DNA of 64,000 nucleotides from Sequoia sempervirens (taxonomy: Eukaryota; Streptophyta; Pinopsida; Cupressales; Cupressaceae): the NCBI GenBank assembly GCA_007258455.2, contig VDFB02193867.1, forward strand, positions 566,128,661 through 566,192,660, written 5' to 3'. Under the pieces are notes generated by a model, which worked only from the letters and a program-made list of their open reading frames with translations, was not told the origin of the DNA and ran no database searches. This document shows positions 22,086 to 31,751 of the stretch, one piece after another. Positions within the stretch are counted from its first letter, which is position 1. The number at the start of each line of letters is the position of its first letter. Both the position numbers and the translations under genes were made by a program.

Positions 22086-23411
22086 TTTCTTCATAGCGTA
22101 TGGTGTGATGGGCCCTTGTCTACCACGCTGGTGATTGCTTCAGCTAATTTTTAAGGTGGTTGTTCGATGGTTTGATTCAACTGAAGGATCGATGGCTGGA
22201 ATTTAAAGTTTGAGTCAAATCATGGTTGGAGCCATTTGTGTAGGTGAGTGGGTGAGTTTTAATGGTAGGAAGGACACTTACTGGCATATTTCAATAAATA
22301 GGTCAGATGTTGCGGTTGCAGTGGCTTCCAGTTTTGCTTTAATGGCAATCTTGGTGTGGGTTTCTGGTGATCTTTATGGCTGTATCAACTCTTTTCCAGG
22401 TGTACCAATTGGCTAATGACATGTGTACTCTTTGGTCCGATGCTTGTCTGCTCCTTCATTCTCTATAAGAAGGATTTCAATGCCAGAAGTACAGGTAGCA
22501 AGTCAGACAAATTTTGTTGAGTCTTGGTGAAGTTGCAAAGAAATTTGTAAAGTCTGATGCATCTAAAGAGAAGTGCAACTTAGGTTTTGAGTTAGTCTAT
22601 AACAGGTTTTGAATTCATGAAGGTTTAATGTTGTATAACAGTACTAGAATTTGATTTTAAAATGAAAAATTCAAGCTCATGTCTCTCCATTGTACTTGCA
22701 TATCTGAACCTTGAATAGAATAACCAAGGGTTTTTTTATCCATCTCACTATTCTCTAGTGTGTATGATCCCTGTTTTGGCTTTGATTCAAAGAATTAATT
22801 AAAATTCTTGAATGCGATTATAGGTGGATATGTATTGTATGAGGATTTGGTAAGTAGTATTGAGCTAGAATACATATTGATGAGATTACAAGGTAATGTT
22901 GTCAAAGATCTCATGTGTTATGTGTTAAATATGTTATATGCCTTTAAATGTTTATAAATCTAACTCCTGCCCAATAGATATATGGCACTGCTCTAAGTTG
23001 TAATCACCCATCTGATTTAGTGTTTGCTTGTCTTTTCCTAGAGCTTGCTGCAAATTGCAAATCAATGACCATCTTATACTACCTTGTGTTGTAGTTATCT
23101 CATGCTCCAAATAGTTGATATTAATGATAAATAGACAATTTATTTTAGTATTATCCTATTGTGTTGGGCTATTAAGTGATATTATCTATTATTGTTAATG
23201 TTGTTTATAATAACGGTGTAGAGGTTGTAAACACATTAAGGGATCACCCTCCCGGGTCTTGCAGAGCCCAAAGTGTAGGAGGTTTCTTAAAGTCCTCATC
23301 AGTTGGTCTAGGTCCTTCGAGCTACCCTTGATTTGGATTAGCAGTCCCATAGGTAGACTAGGAGACAAACCTGGTTATAGTGTAAAAGGAAACCAACATG
23401 TAGCCATCAAT

Positions 23412-23424
23412 GAAAAAGGGGGAG
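23412..23424 (+). other. Polypurine tract before the 23427 LTR
   Basis: AAAAAGGGGGAGA immediately precedes ATGTTGGTAATAGG. This is the usual arrangement of plus-strand primer and LTR start in plant LTR retrotransposons. Confidence 0.65.
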
Positions 23425-23426
23425 AA

Positions 23427-23692
23427 TGTTGGTAATAGGTTTTTTCATTGATGTCCACCCAATATGGGTTTTCATTGATGTCAGATGCAATATTAATGTG
23501 TACATATTCTAGAGATAGCTGTTATATTGTGATATCAGTTAGAACAAGTCTATATAACTATACATGAAAGAATAATGATCAGTATTTTATCTAAGTGTGA
23601 TATGGAGGATGATACTCATGTTCTGATATGTACATAATATGTTTACATTGATATAATCTATGTTTGATGTACCACTTACAGAGATATGTTGC
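23427..23692 (+). repeat. 3' LTR (first part) interrupted by E2
   Basis: It starts TGTTGGTAATAGG after a polypurine tract and runs to the E2 insertion site. The rest should resume at 34331, and the U5-like tail up to about 37430 may be its end. It may belong to the G pol element or to an unseen copia-type element; the sequence does not decide. Confidence 0.55.
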
Positions 23693-24453
23693 AAAAGTGT
23701 ACCGTAGAAAAAGGAAACTAGCTTGATTTAGAAAATAATGGATGATAAATTGGACTTAATAAGGCCTTTATTTTGTATTGTGAGGTTTTTTATACATCCA
23801 CACTAAGTCTTGGACCCTTACAAAATGAATAAAATGCATTTAACGATGTCTTGTAAAGGTGTTGCAAAGTTTTGTAAAAGACTTCCATGCCTCCTTAGAC
23901 TTAATGAGCCCATTTTCCCTTAATTGAACATTATAAAATGTATTTAATTACATCTTCACATCAATCTAGAAGGCTTGTGAATTAAACTTAACCTTATTCT
24001 AGTGTTATAATGTGTCCTACACATTCACAATGGATGTTATGCCTTCCTAGGCTGTGTGGGCCTCGATTTAGTGTTGTAAATTGTATTTAATCATACTTTC
24101 ACATTGAATTTTGTTTCCCAAGCCCTAATTGACCTTAATACCATCATTAATAGGCCCCTATTACCCCATATTGTCCATCCTGAGGCAATATTTGATGAAA
24201 TAACTGACAAAATCACTAAATAAACTTGATTTTCTTCTCTCCCAACAACCCAGCTGGAAAATGGACCCCATTGGGACTAATTCTCCATTTGTGGTGAATG
24301 AGTCCTTGTGAAGTGGGATTGATTCCCCCAAGGTGGCGAATGAGTCCCATTTGCGCCATTTTTTACCTTTGAGGGGGAAAAATTAGGTTTTAAGTTTAAT
24401 TTTTCATCATGTTAGTCTTAGGGATCCGATTTACAGGTGAGTAAGGTGAATTG

Positions 24454-24467
24454 CCTATAAAATAAAG
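24454..24467 (+). promoter_or_regulatory. TATA box of the E2 5' LTR
   Basis: CCTATAAAATAAAG, with a matching CCTATAAAATCAAG at 32505-32518 in the 3' LTR and TATAAAATCA on the minus strand of the solo LTR near 28065. The conserved position supports a real U3 promoter. Confidence 0.6.
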
Positions 24468-24772
24468 TCTCTAAACCCTAATTTACATCTCTTAACTCAT
24501 TCACGCATCTTTTATCATTCATTCATCATCTATCTTCTCTATCAAGTCGAGCAAGCTAGGGTTTCATCATTGCAAGTCATCAAGCTAGATTCCTAAGACA
24601 TTCAAGGATAGATTCTTCATGCTTTGCTGCAAAAATTTAGGATCAAACATCATGGCAATTTATTCACTCCATTTTTTCATGTTTCATTACATTTTTTGAT
24701 CATTTTGGTTTAATTACCTACAAAGGGGTTTGACCAAGGAAAACCCCCATACCCTAACATCCAACATTTCTC

Positions 24773-24832
24773 TTTTGTTGTTTAAACTTCGTGGTTTCAG
24801 GTCCCTGTAAAACCTATTTTTTCCTTTTCAAA
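24773..24832 (+). mobile_element. 61-bp 5'-truncated LINE tail
   Basis: A short insert ending CCTGTAAAACCTATTTTTTCC...CAAAA is flanked by AACATTTCTC at 24763-24772 and again at 24833-24842. The other LTRs of the family lack it. It matches the 3' end of the LINE-like insertion at 4867-5782 (GGTTTCGGGTCCCTATAAAACC on its minus strand), so both derive from one LINE family. Confidence 0.6.
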
Positions 24833-25861
24833 AACATTTCTCATTCTCTTCTTGTGTGTTTATAGATCTAGGCATCTTGGAAGCTTGGAAATCATTGAAG
24901 ATAAAGTTGAAAATTTGTTTAAGTCTTATCTTCTTTGTTCAAGTCAAAATATCAAGTCACTTTTAGGTTTGGAAATCAAACTTTCGAAGGCAGACCCCTG
25001 TCAAGAGTCGAAGTGCAGACCAAAGACTTCCATTTCCACCTTTGGATTTTTAAAAATTCAAAAGTGGACTGATTCACCATGGAAATTTAATGAGTCCCAC
25101 TTCTAGGATTGATTTTGGTTTTCTACTTTTTGGATACCCGTTTGTTTGAAACGGGCTCTGGAATAGTTTCCCAGATCTGGGACTAATTCGCCCAGAATGG
25201 TGAATGAGTCCCACTACGCCTAAAAATTAGGTTCAACAACATTTTAGATGTCATTTCTAGTCTCCATCAAGATCTCAGGTGCACACTTTTGGTTCCATCC
25301 ATTTATGTTCCAACTTGCATCCATTTCTAGGTATTTTTGCATTACATAATGTGTTTTCAAACATCTTGCATTTCAATAGTTTTCAATTAGTGGTCAATCA
25401 CTTTTATCAATTATTCACATTTATTTTGTATCATCTAAGCACATTTTATTCATGTTTCCATTATACTTGCATTATTTTGAGTGAACCACCTAGATTTTGG
25501 TGTGAGATCTATCTCTTTCCTTTAGGTGAAAAACCCTAATTGAGCAAAAGAGTCATAGCATCCTACACACTAAAATCTATGGTTAATTTTGGTGAACCTA
25601 CTTTTTGAATACTTTCTTGTCTAATTTGGAGTCCATCAACATCCTATAATTAGCTTGCATTGCATTTGGCATTAGTCAAGTTGCATTCTAGGATTTCATA
25701 TTTTGCATTCATGAAAAGTGCATGTAGATTGCATTTTTGGCATCTAAAATTACTGAAATTTTCTAAAATTTTCCACTTTCATCTTAGGTATACATCTTAC
25801 AACATCAAAAGCATCAAAAATCCATTGAAAGTTTCTTAATTTTTTGCATAAAACCCTTACT

Positions 25862-25895
25862 GGGACTCATTCGCCATTTTGGGCGAATCAGTCCC
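25862..25895 (+). repeat. Dyad motif in the E2 leader
   Basis: GGGACTCATTCGCC-ATTTT-GGGCGAATCAGTCCC is a near-perfect inverted repeat with arms of about 14 bases and one of the best examples in the window. It sits in the leader between primer region and ORF, as in E1 (5980-6011). Confidence 0.75.
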
Positions 25896-26076
25896 TGTTC
25901 AAATTTTTAACTGTCTATTATAGCATCAAAAACCTCATTTTTGTGCCTCCTCATCCTCCTAGTACCATATACTATAAGTCTGGAAAGTTTCTGGAACATT
26001 TTTTTTATGCATCTAGCTCAAAAACATCAATTTAGGATAGTCATCATTTCAATTACAAACATCATTCGATCTGAAA

Positions 26077-26328
26077 ATGCTTACATTTCTAAAATTTTTC
26101 ATAACATGGATAAAAGTACTTTTCGCTTTTGCATACTCAATGTTTCTATTCATAAAACTTTGCATAAGTTTGATAAAAGTACTTTTGATTCTTGCATGTA
26201 CATTGTTTGCATTCTTAAAGCTTTGCATATATTGGACAAAATTTTTTGGCATCATTGGATGTACATTGTTTACATTGCTGAAACATTGCATGAAATGGTT
26301 ACAAGTACTTTTCATTTTTGTTCAAACA
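26077..26328 (+). repeat. Four 63-bp tandem units coding for hydrophobic segments
   Basis: Units begin at 26077, 26140, 26203 and 26266, each about ATGYTT...CTAAARYTTTGCAT...TGGATAAAAGTACTTTTC. In frame each encodes 21 residues such as MFLFIKLCISLIKVLLILAC. Because 63 is a multiple of three, all frames repeat too. A copy lies at 52557-52808. Confidence 0.85.
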
Positions 26329-27014
26329 ATGTCAGTACCTTGCATATTTAGACATGTTAAGAAAAATTTCCACTCCTGCTATGAGAGTATTTTTGTGAAA
26401 GAGAATACAACCTTGGACATTCCTAACGATCATATTTGTTCCTCTCCTAATATCTCTCCTATTGGTGATGAAGATATTTTGGTAGAAAAACCAATCAATG
26501 AGAGTTTTGAGAATCCTAGTTGTTTCTCTCCTCTTACCTCTCTTAGTGGACAAAACATTAATGAAAAAAACAACACAACCATAGGTAATCATGACAACAA
26601 CATTTTTTTTTTCCTAGTATCTCTCTTATTTGTGAAGTAGATGCTTTGATGATAGACAACACAATTGATGAAAGTCATGAGTATCTTAGTTTCCCCCCTT
26701 CACCTAGCAAAACTCTTCTTGAGCAAGATAGTTCAGCTAGTTGTCATTTCCCTACTTGCATTGAAGTCATTTTAGAAGAACCAATCCATGAATTTCAAGA
26801 ATATTTGAATTGTTGTTCTCCTAGAAACTCTCCTTCTAGGGAGGATATCATGATACAAGACAAGCCTAACATTGACAATAACAATATTATGCCCTTACTT
26901 GACAATAAAAAGCCCATATTAGACTCTCATTCACCAAGGGATGTTTATATTATTCAACCTCAACTCATCCTTTACCAACCATCACATAAACCTCCACCCC
27001 CACCTAAGCCCTAG
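26077..27014 (+). pseudogene. E2 extra ORF with hydrophobic repeats, frameshifted in this copy
   Basis: The frame begins at ATG 26077 with four 21-residue hydrophobic repeats (about residues 1-84, each long enough for a membrane helix). A polar, acidic, Ser/Pro-rich part follows with SPISPI/SPPPSPS-like phrases and ends at PPPPPKP before TAG 27012. In this copy one base is missing in the T run at about 26601-26612, splitting it into 187- and 122-codon pieces. The second copy is open for 312 codons. Some Ty3/gypsy elements carry env-like ORFs with membrane segments, but this ORF precedes the protease region and shows no signal-peptide plus ectodomain layout. Function unknown. Confidence 0.5.
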
Positions 27015-27038
27015 TTTACTCTTTACCCTCCTAGGAAT

Positions 27039-28831
27039 TGAAACATAGATTTTTAGGACTAGGAATGCTAGGTCTCTTTTGTTCAATTAGGGTCTTTCAC
27101 CTAATGAAAAGTGATAGATCCCACACCAAAAATCTAGGAGGTTCACTCAGTATAAGATTTTTATAATCAAATTATATCTAAATGAAATGTTCTAGATGTA
27201 GCTCATTGTAAAAATTGATTGAATAAGTATGCAAAACCTAAGAAATGTGACTTGTTTGAAAACACATTGTTTAATGCAAAATAACCAAAGAATGAATAAT
27301 AAATTGCAATAGAAATGAATCAGATTGAAAGTATGCACTTGAAAGCTTGAAGAATATTGGAAATTACATGTGAAATGCACCTGATGCTATTTTTTAGGAC
27401 TGGTGGGACTCATTCACCATTCTGGACGAATCAATCCCAGTTTTGCCAAACTGCACCAGAACCCGTTTCTAACAAAAGGGTATCTAAAAATGTAAAAATC
27501 CAAAAATTGACCTTGGGGTGGGACTCATTCACCACCCATGGTGAATGAGTCCACTTTTGAATTTCTAGATTTTCAAAGGTGGATTCTGAAGCTTCCAATC
27601 TACACTTTGACGTTCTATAGGTATTTGCTTCTGAAACTCTGATTTATAGGTATGACTCAAATGAGATTTTGTTGATTCTTTTACTTGTTGAATGAAGAGA
27701 GGAATTTAACAACCTTCCAAAGGATCTAAATCTGCAAACACACAAGAAGAGAAGAAGAAATGTTGATTGTTAGGGCATGGGGGTTTGCCCTAGTCAAACC
27801 CTGTTTAGGTAATTAAACAAAAATGATGAAGAATGGAATGAAGCATGTAATAATGGAATAAATTACCTTTCCATGATGATAGATCTAGAAATTATGTAGC
27901 ACAACATGAAGATTCATCCCTCGAATGTCCTTAGAAGCTTTCTTAATGACTTGCAATGACAAAACCTTAAATTGCTCAAATTGAGATCAAAGATTGGTGG
28001 ATGAATAATGAAGAATGGATGTGAATTAAGTTAATGAATGTAAAAATGAGTTAAGAGAGGTGATTTTATAGGGAATTTACCTTATTTTCCCGTTAATTGA
28101 ATCCTTAAGGCCAACATGGAGAAAAATTAAACTTAAAACCTAATTTTTCCCTCTCAAAACCCTTAAAATGGCTCAAATGGGACTCATTCGCAACTAATGG
28201 TGACTGGGTCCCACTGATATGGGATTAATTCACCAATAATGGTGAATGGGTCCCACACGGTCCATTTTTTCTAGCTAGAATGCTGAGAAGTAAGAAAATT
28301 AGGCTTATATGATGACTATGTCAGTTATTTGATCAAATTATGCCTCGGGATGCACAATATGGGTTAATAAGGGCCTATTAGTGATGATGTAAATGTAAAA
28401 TAGGGCTTGGGACACAAAATTAAATGTGAAAGTGTGATTAAATACACTTTACAACACTAAAATGAGGTCCACATAGCCTTGGAAGGCACAAGAACCAATG
28501 TGAATGTGCAAGACACATTACAACACTAGTTTAACATTAAGTTTATTTTAGAAAGCTTCTAGATTGATGTAATAATGTTATTAAACATATTTTATAATGT
28601 TGAATTAAGGATAAATAGGTTAATTAATTCTAGAAAATTGTGAAAGCATCTTACAACACTTTACAACACCTTTACAAGACATCATTAAAAGCATGTTATT
28701 CAATTAATAAGGGTCCAAGACCTAGTGTGGATGCATAAAATGCCTCACAACACTAGATTAAGACCTCATTAAGTCCATTTTATCATGAATTAATCCCATG
28801 GCAAGCAAAGGGTCCTTTTTTCTATGGTACA
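27039..28831 (-). repeat. Solo LTR of the same family, inverted, inside E2
   Basis: It reads TGAAAC...GGTACA on the plus strand, the reverse complement of the family LTR, 1,793 bp. The flanks GGAAT (27034-27038) and AGAAT (28832-28836) match at 4 of 5, and no internal sequence accompanies it. It contains dyad motifs at 27405-27438, 27520-27552, 28179-28212 and 28221-28255. It is therefore a later insertion reduced to a solo LTR by recombination between its two LTRs. Confidence 0.8.
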
Positions 28832-28899
28832 AGAATAATGTTTCACAACAACTGAGTCATAATAATTTCTCATACATATAACACTCGAAATAATCCATA

Positions 28900-29910
28900 C
28901 CCACCATAACAACCCCTCTCAACACCCTTAATTTTTCCAGATCCCATTTTTCCTTGAGATCCTCACCTTAAGGAGTAAAATATTGTTGAACAACTAAAGA
29001 ATACTCGCGCTAAGACATCCTTATGGGATCTTATTCAAGCATCCTCTCACTATCACAACATGATCCAAGTAGCCTTGCAACAAGTTCCTATCCCTTCTAA
29101 TGCACAACCAACTGACATAAAAGCCATAATCCACAGAATAAACACTGACATTGTTTTCCACCAAAGTGAACTCCCCCCTTTGGAAGTGAAAAACAAAATG
29201 AAGCATTCATGATCATTACTCAATACAATCGAATAGGGATAAAGTAAACCCATGTTGACAATGGATCTGCCCTTAATGTGTGTAGCATAAACCTCTTGGA
29301 TAGGATTTGTGAGGATCATTCAAAAATTCATCTTGATTCTTTATCTATTAAGGGATTTGACAATGAAGAAAATGCATCACTTGGTGTGATCACTCTACCT
29401 ATTATAGTTGGATAAGCTACATTGAATACACCAATCCATGTTATGCCTCATAAAATTTCATGTAATCTTATCTTAGGCAGACCATGGATTCATGCAATGA
29501 ATGGGGTGCCCTCTACTCTTCAACGTAAAATTAAATACATATACAACAACAAAATATGCACCCTTGACACTGACCCTAAACCTTATAGTGTCTTACAACT
29601 TGATGAAAAAAAAGAAAAACCCTTAACCACATCAACATCAACTACACAAATGGAATCCGTTCAACAAAAAGACAAACAACAACATATTGAACATGTCATG
29701 AAGCTTTTAGAAGATGATTTGGGTTCCTTGGATTTCAAACATGAATTCATGGGTGAGTACAAGATCATACACAAATATTCAAATAGGGAAAATGAAAAAG
29801 CAGATGACCCTTCGAAAGCATCCACCTCAACCACTTTAGACAAAAAAAAAACTACACAACCACCTTTGAAAATGCTTATCACCAACTACCAACCAATCCA
29901 AAAGCAATGA
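28900..29910 (+). pseudogene. E2 aspartic protease region
   Basis: Upstream, NIVEQLKNTRAKTSLWDLIQ and ELPPLEVKN resemble the segment before the protease in plant gypsy polyproteins. After a frameshift near 29200 the active-site loop appears as VDNGSALNVCS at 29254, with Asn in the second place (DNGS for DTGS/DSGS). Then come LILGRPWIHAMNGVPSTLQRKIKY at about 29465-29540 and a Lys/Thr/Ser-rich tail to a stop at 29908. In-frame TAA codons at about 29245 (before THVDNGS) and 29413 (VG-stop-ATL) both fit CAA to TAA. The protease would cut the gag polyprotein during particle maturation. This copy is broken. Confidence 0.75.
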
Positions 29911-30590
29911 AAAATATTTATGGGAAATGGTATGAGCTTATGAAAATACTTGCCTATAGTGGAAAAGGATGTTGTGCTCATGAACAAGGTATCTGCAACC
30001 CTATAGACCCTATCACACAACAAACAACCTATGGTCTTGGTTATTGTCCTTTGATAGAAATCACCAAGGCTTCACTCAACATCAACAATCTCACACAGCA
30101 TACTCCTAAATCAACCTTAATAGTCATACATTCTGAATTCATCGACACTAGTGGTCTTGAAAATCATTCTCCTTTACAAACAATCAAACAAACAAATACA
30201 CCTTCACTTAATATCAATGTCATCTCGCAAAACACTCATGAATGGAATTCAGTAGATTTTACACCCTCCTATACATGAGAGTCCAAAATCTCTCAACCTA
30301 CATAGTTGTAGATATGACAATGAATACTAAGCAAGGGGTATCTTTGTCGCAAACTATAGGACCACCTTGTACAACATATCAAGAGGCTATCTTTTTAAGA
30401 CTCCTCCAAGATCACTTGATATTCCTTCCCCCTTGAACTCGAAAGAAATTCTATTACAAGAATTCATTTTGCAAATATCATAGAGTTCACGGTCATTCTT
30501 AGACTAATGAATGTAAAGCTTTGAGTAGTAAAATCCAAAATTTTAAGGAATTTGGTGTTCTTCCTTATGTGGGAGGCACCTAATTCCTCT
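29907..30590 (+). pseudogene. E2 G-patch-like segment and zinc-knuckle remnant
   Basis: The 123-codon frame from 29907 starts MKNIYGKWYELMKILAYSGKG, then HEQGICNPI and TTYGLGY. This is a recognisable, decayed G-patch (glycines in K-G-x-G positions partly replaced), a domain also found after the protease in some retroelements and betaretroviruses, where it binds nucleic acid. Further on, about 30460-30560, another frame reads FCKYHRVHGHS, a stop, TNECKALSSK, a knuckle with a TAG inside. The region has several stops and shifts. Confidence 0.55.
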
Positions 30591-31734
30591 AATTGATATT
30601 TATTTTCACTCTACCTTGCATCTTATCAACCATTTCAACTCACCCTTGTCCTACACTAAGTGGGGCAAGGGGTTATGTAACCTTAACCTTGCATGTCACT
30701 TGTAGAACTTTTCCTCCTTTGGCTAGTCGTTAACCTTTCATGAACATATAAGAGAAAGCTTGGGATGTGGACGATATGCCTTAAGTTGGCTAGCATATGA
30801 CATACTCCCATTTTCATGACATAGCTTATCAAAAACATATGACTTGGAATAGGGCTTTTCAAGTAATCTCTCATGTGCTCTTCTTCTACTTTAAAGCAAT
30901 TTCTCATAGTACTGGTGTTCGCAATCATTTTAACATGGGGGCATACATCACCACTCACATTTCCATGTCCAATTTCATTCTTCTTGTGATGTGTTCTTTT
31001 CTTGGTGGAGTCATTGGGCTTGATTCTCTCCAAGAGTGTGATATTTATTTTGACACATCCTCTCTCAGAAACATTAGGTACAATGTCCTCTAAGATGATA
31101 CCTCACATGAATTAAGTAAAATCCCTTTGAACAGTTCTTGCACTATTTTGCATTAACAATGTCTATGAGTGTCAAGCGTACAAATTTTTGCTTACTTCAT
31201 AGAGCTCGAAAATCATTTTCCTTTGTGGTTCCTTATTAAAGTTATTAGGAGGTATAAATTTGGTATGGTTGACTGGGAATCCCATTCCAAGGCATGACTT
31301 TCCCCATAGCCACCTATGCATTTGTGAGTACATACCAGATAAGTGTTTGTTTCTCACCTTTTGGGCTTTCTCACCTAGCAAATAGCCAAGAGTTCCATCG
31401 CCCCAAAGTGAGTATGCATTTTATTTTTGGACAAATAGCCTAGATCGGATCCACAACGTGTTGGATAAATAGTCAAATCTTGATCCACCTTTTCATTTTA
31501 ATCTTTCTCTTCTTCCTAGTTCTTTCCATTACATGTTTGTGTATCTTGTTCTGTTGCATATCATTCACCTTGTGCATGTCCTTTGTGCTTATGTCGGTTT
31601 GAATTAGGATCTTTTATCCTGGGGGCTTGGCCACCACCTTTGATCTTTGTTATCCTATACTATCCGCATTGGTATGATTGGACCTCTCTTGAATGTCTAC
31701 TTTAGCGTGAGTTTGAAGCAACTTCATCCTCTCA
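30591..31734 (+). other. E2 3' spacer, non-coding
   Basis: No coding sequence is accepted. It shares with the E1 543-bp unit the phrases GGGGGCATACAT, AGAAACATTAGGTACAATG and TTATTAGGAGGTATAA (about 30940-31260). Unlike E1 and N1 it holds no 107-bp tandem array. ORFs of 98-116 codons on both strands overlap each other and show no domain. Confidence 0.65.
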
Positions 31735-31751
31735 CTAAAGTGGGGGTTAAA
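31735..31751 (+). other. Polypurine tract of E2
   Basis: CTAAAGTGGGGGTTAAA abuts the TGTACCATAG start of the 3' LTR and matches the N1 tract. Confidence 0.85.

Larger units (their letters stand above)
20783..23411 (+). other. Long region after integrase; possible 3' LTR of G at about 20959-22790
   Basis: No coding sequence is accepted here. A TGTTGGAGCTTC phrase at 20959 could begin the 3' LTR of the pol element. Three copies of a ~60-bp G-box motif (21391, 21791, 22027), a TATA-like TCTCTATAAGAAGG near 22470 and a TTTTGGCTTTGATTCA end near 22793 fit U3-R-U5 order. No clear polypurine tract precedes 20959 and no partner LTR is in the window. The part from about 23210 to 23411 resembles the end of a different, perhaps copia-type, internal region. 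Confidence 0.4.
23698..25586 (+). repeat. 5' LTR of E2
   Basis: A 1,889-bp LTR from TGTACCGTAGAAAAAGG to CTATGGTTAA (GGTTCA in the second long copy). Dyad motifs lie at 24273-24305, 24315-24348, 25065-25099 and 25179-25212. A TATA box (CCTATAAAATAAAG) lies at 24454-24467. It contains a 61-bp LINE tail insertion that the 3' LTR lacks. Confidence 0.85.

Noticed and set aside
22210..22416. 68-codon ORF with hydrophobic stretch
   Set aside because: It lies between the G-box motifs and a TATA-like site in probable LTR sequence; no domain, no homologous frame elsewhere.
26049..26351. Alternative-frame and antisense ORFs over the 63-bp repeats
   Set aside because: A 63-bp unit without stops keeps several frames open; only the frame that continues to 27014 is worth naming.
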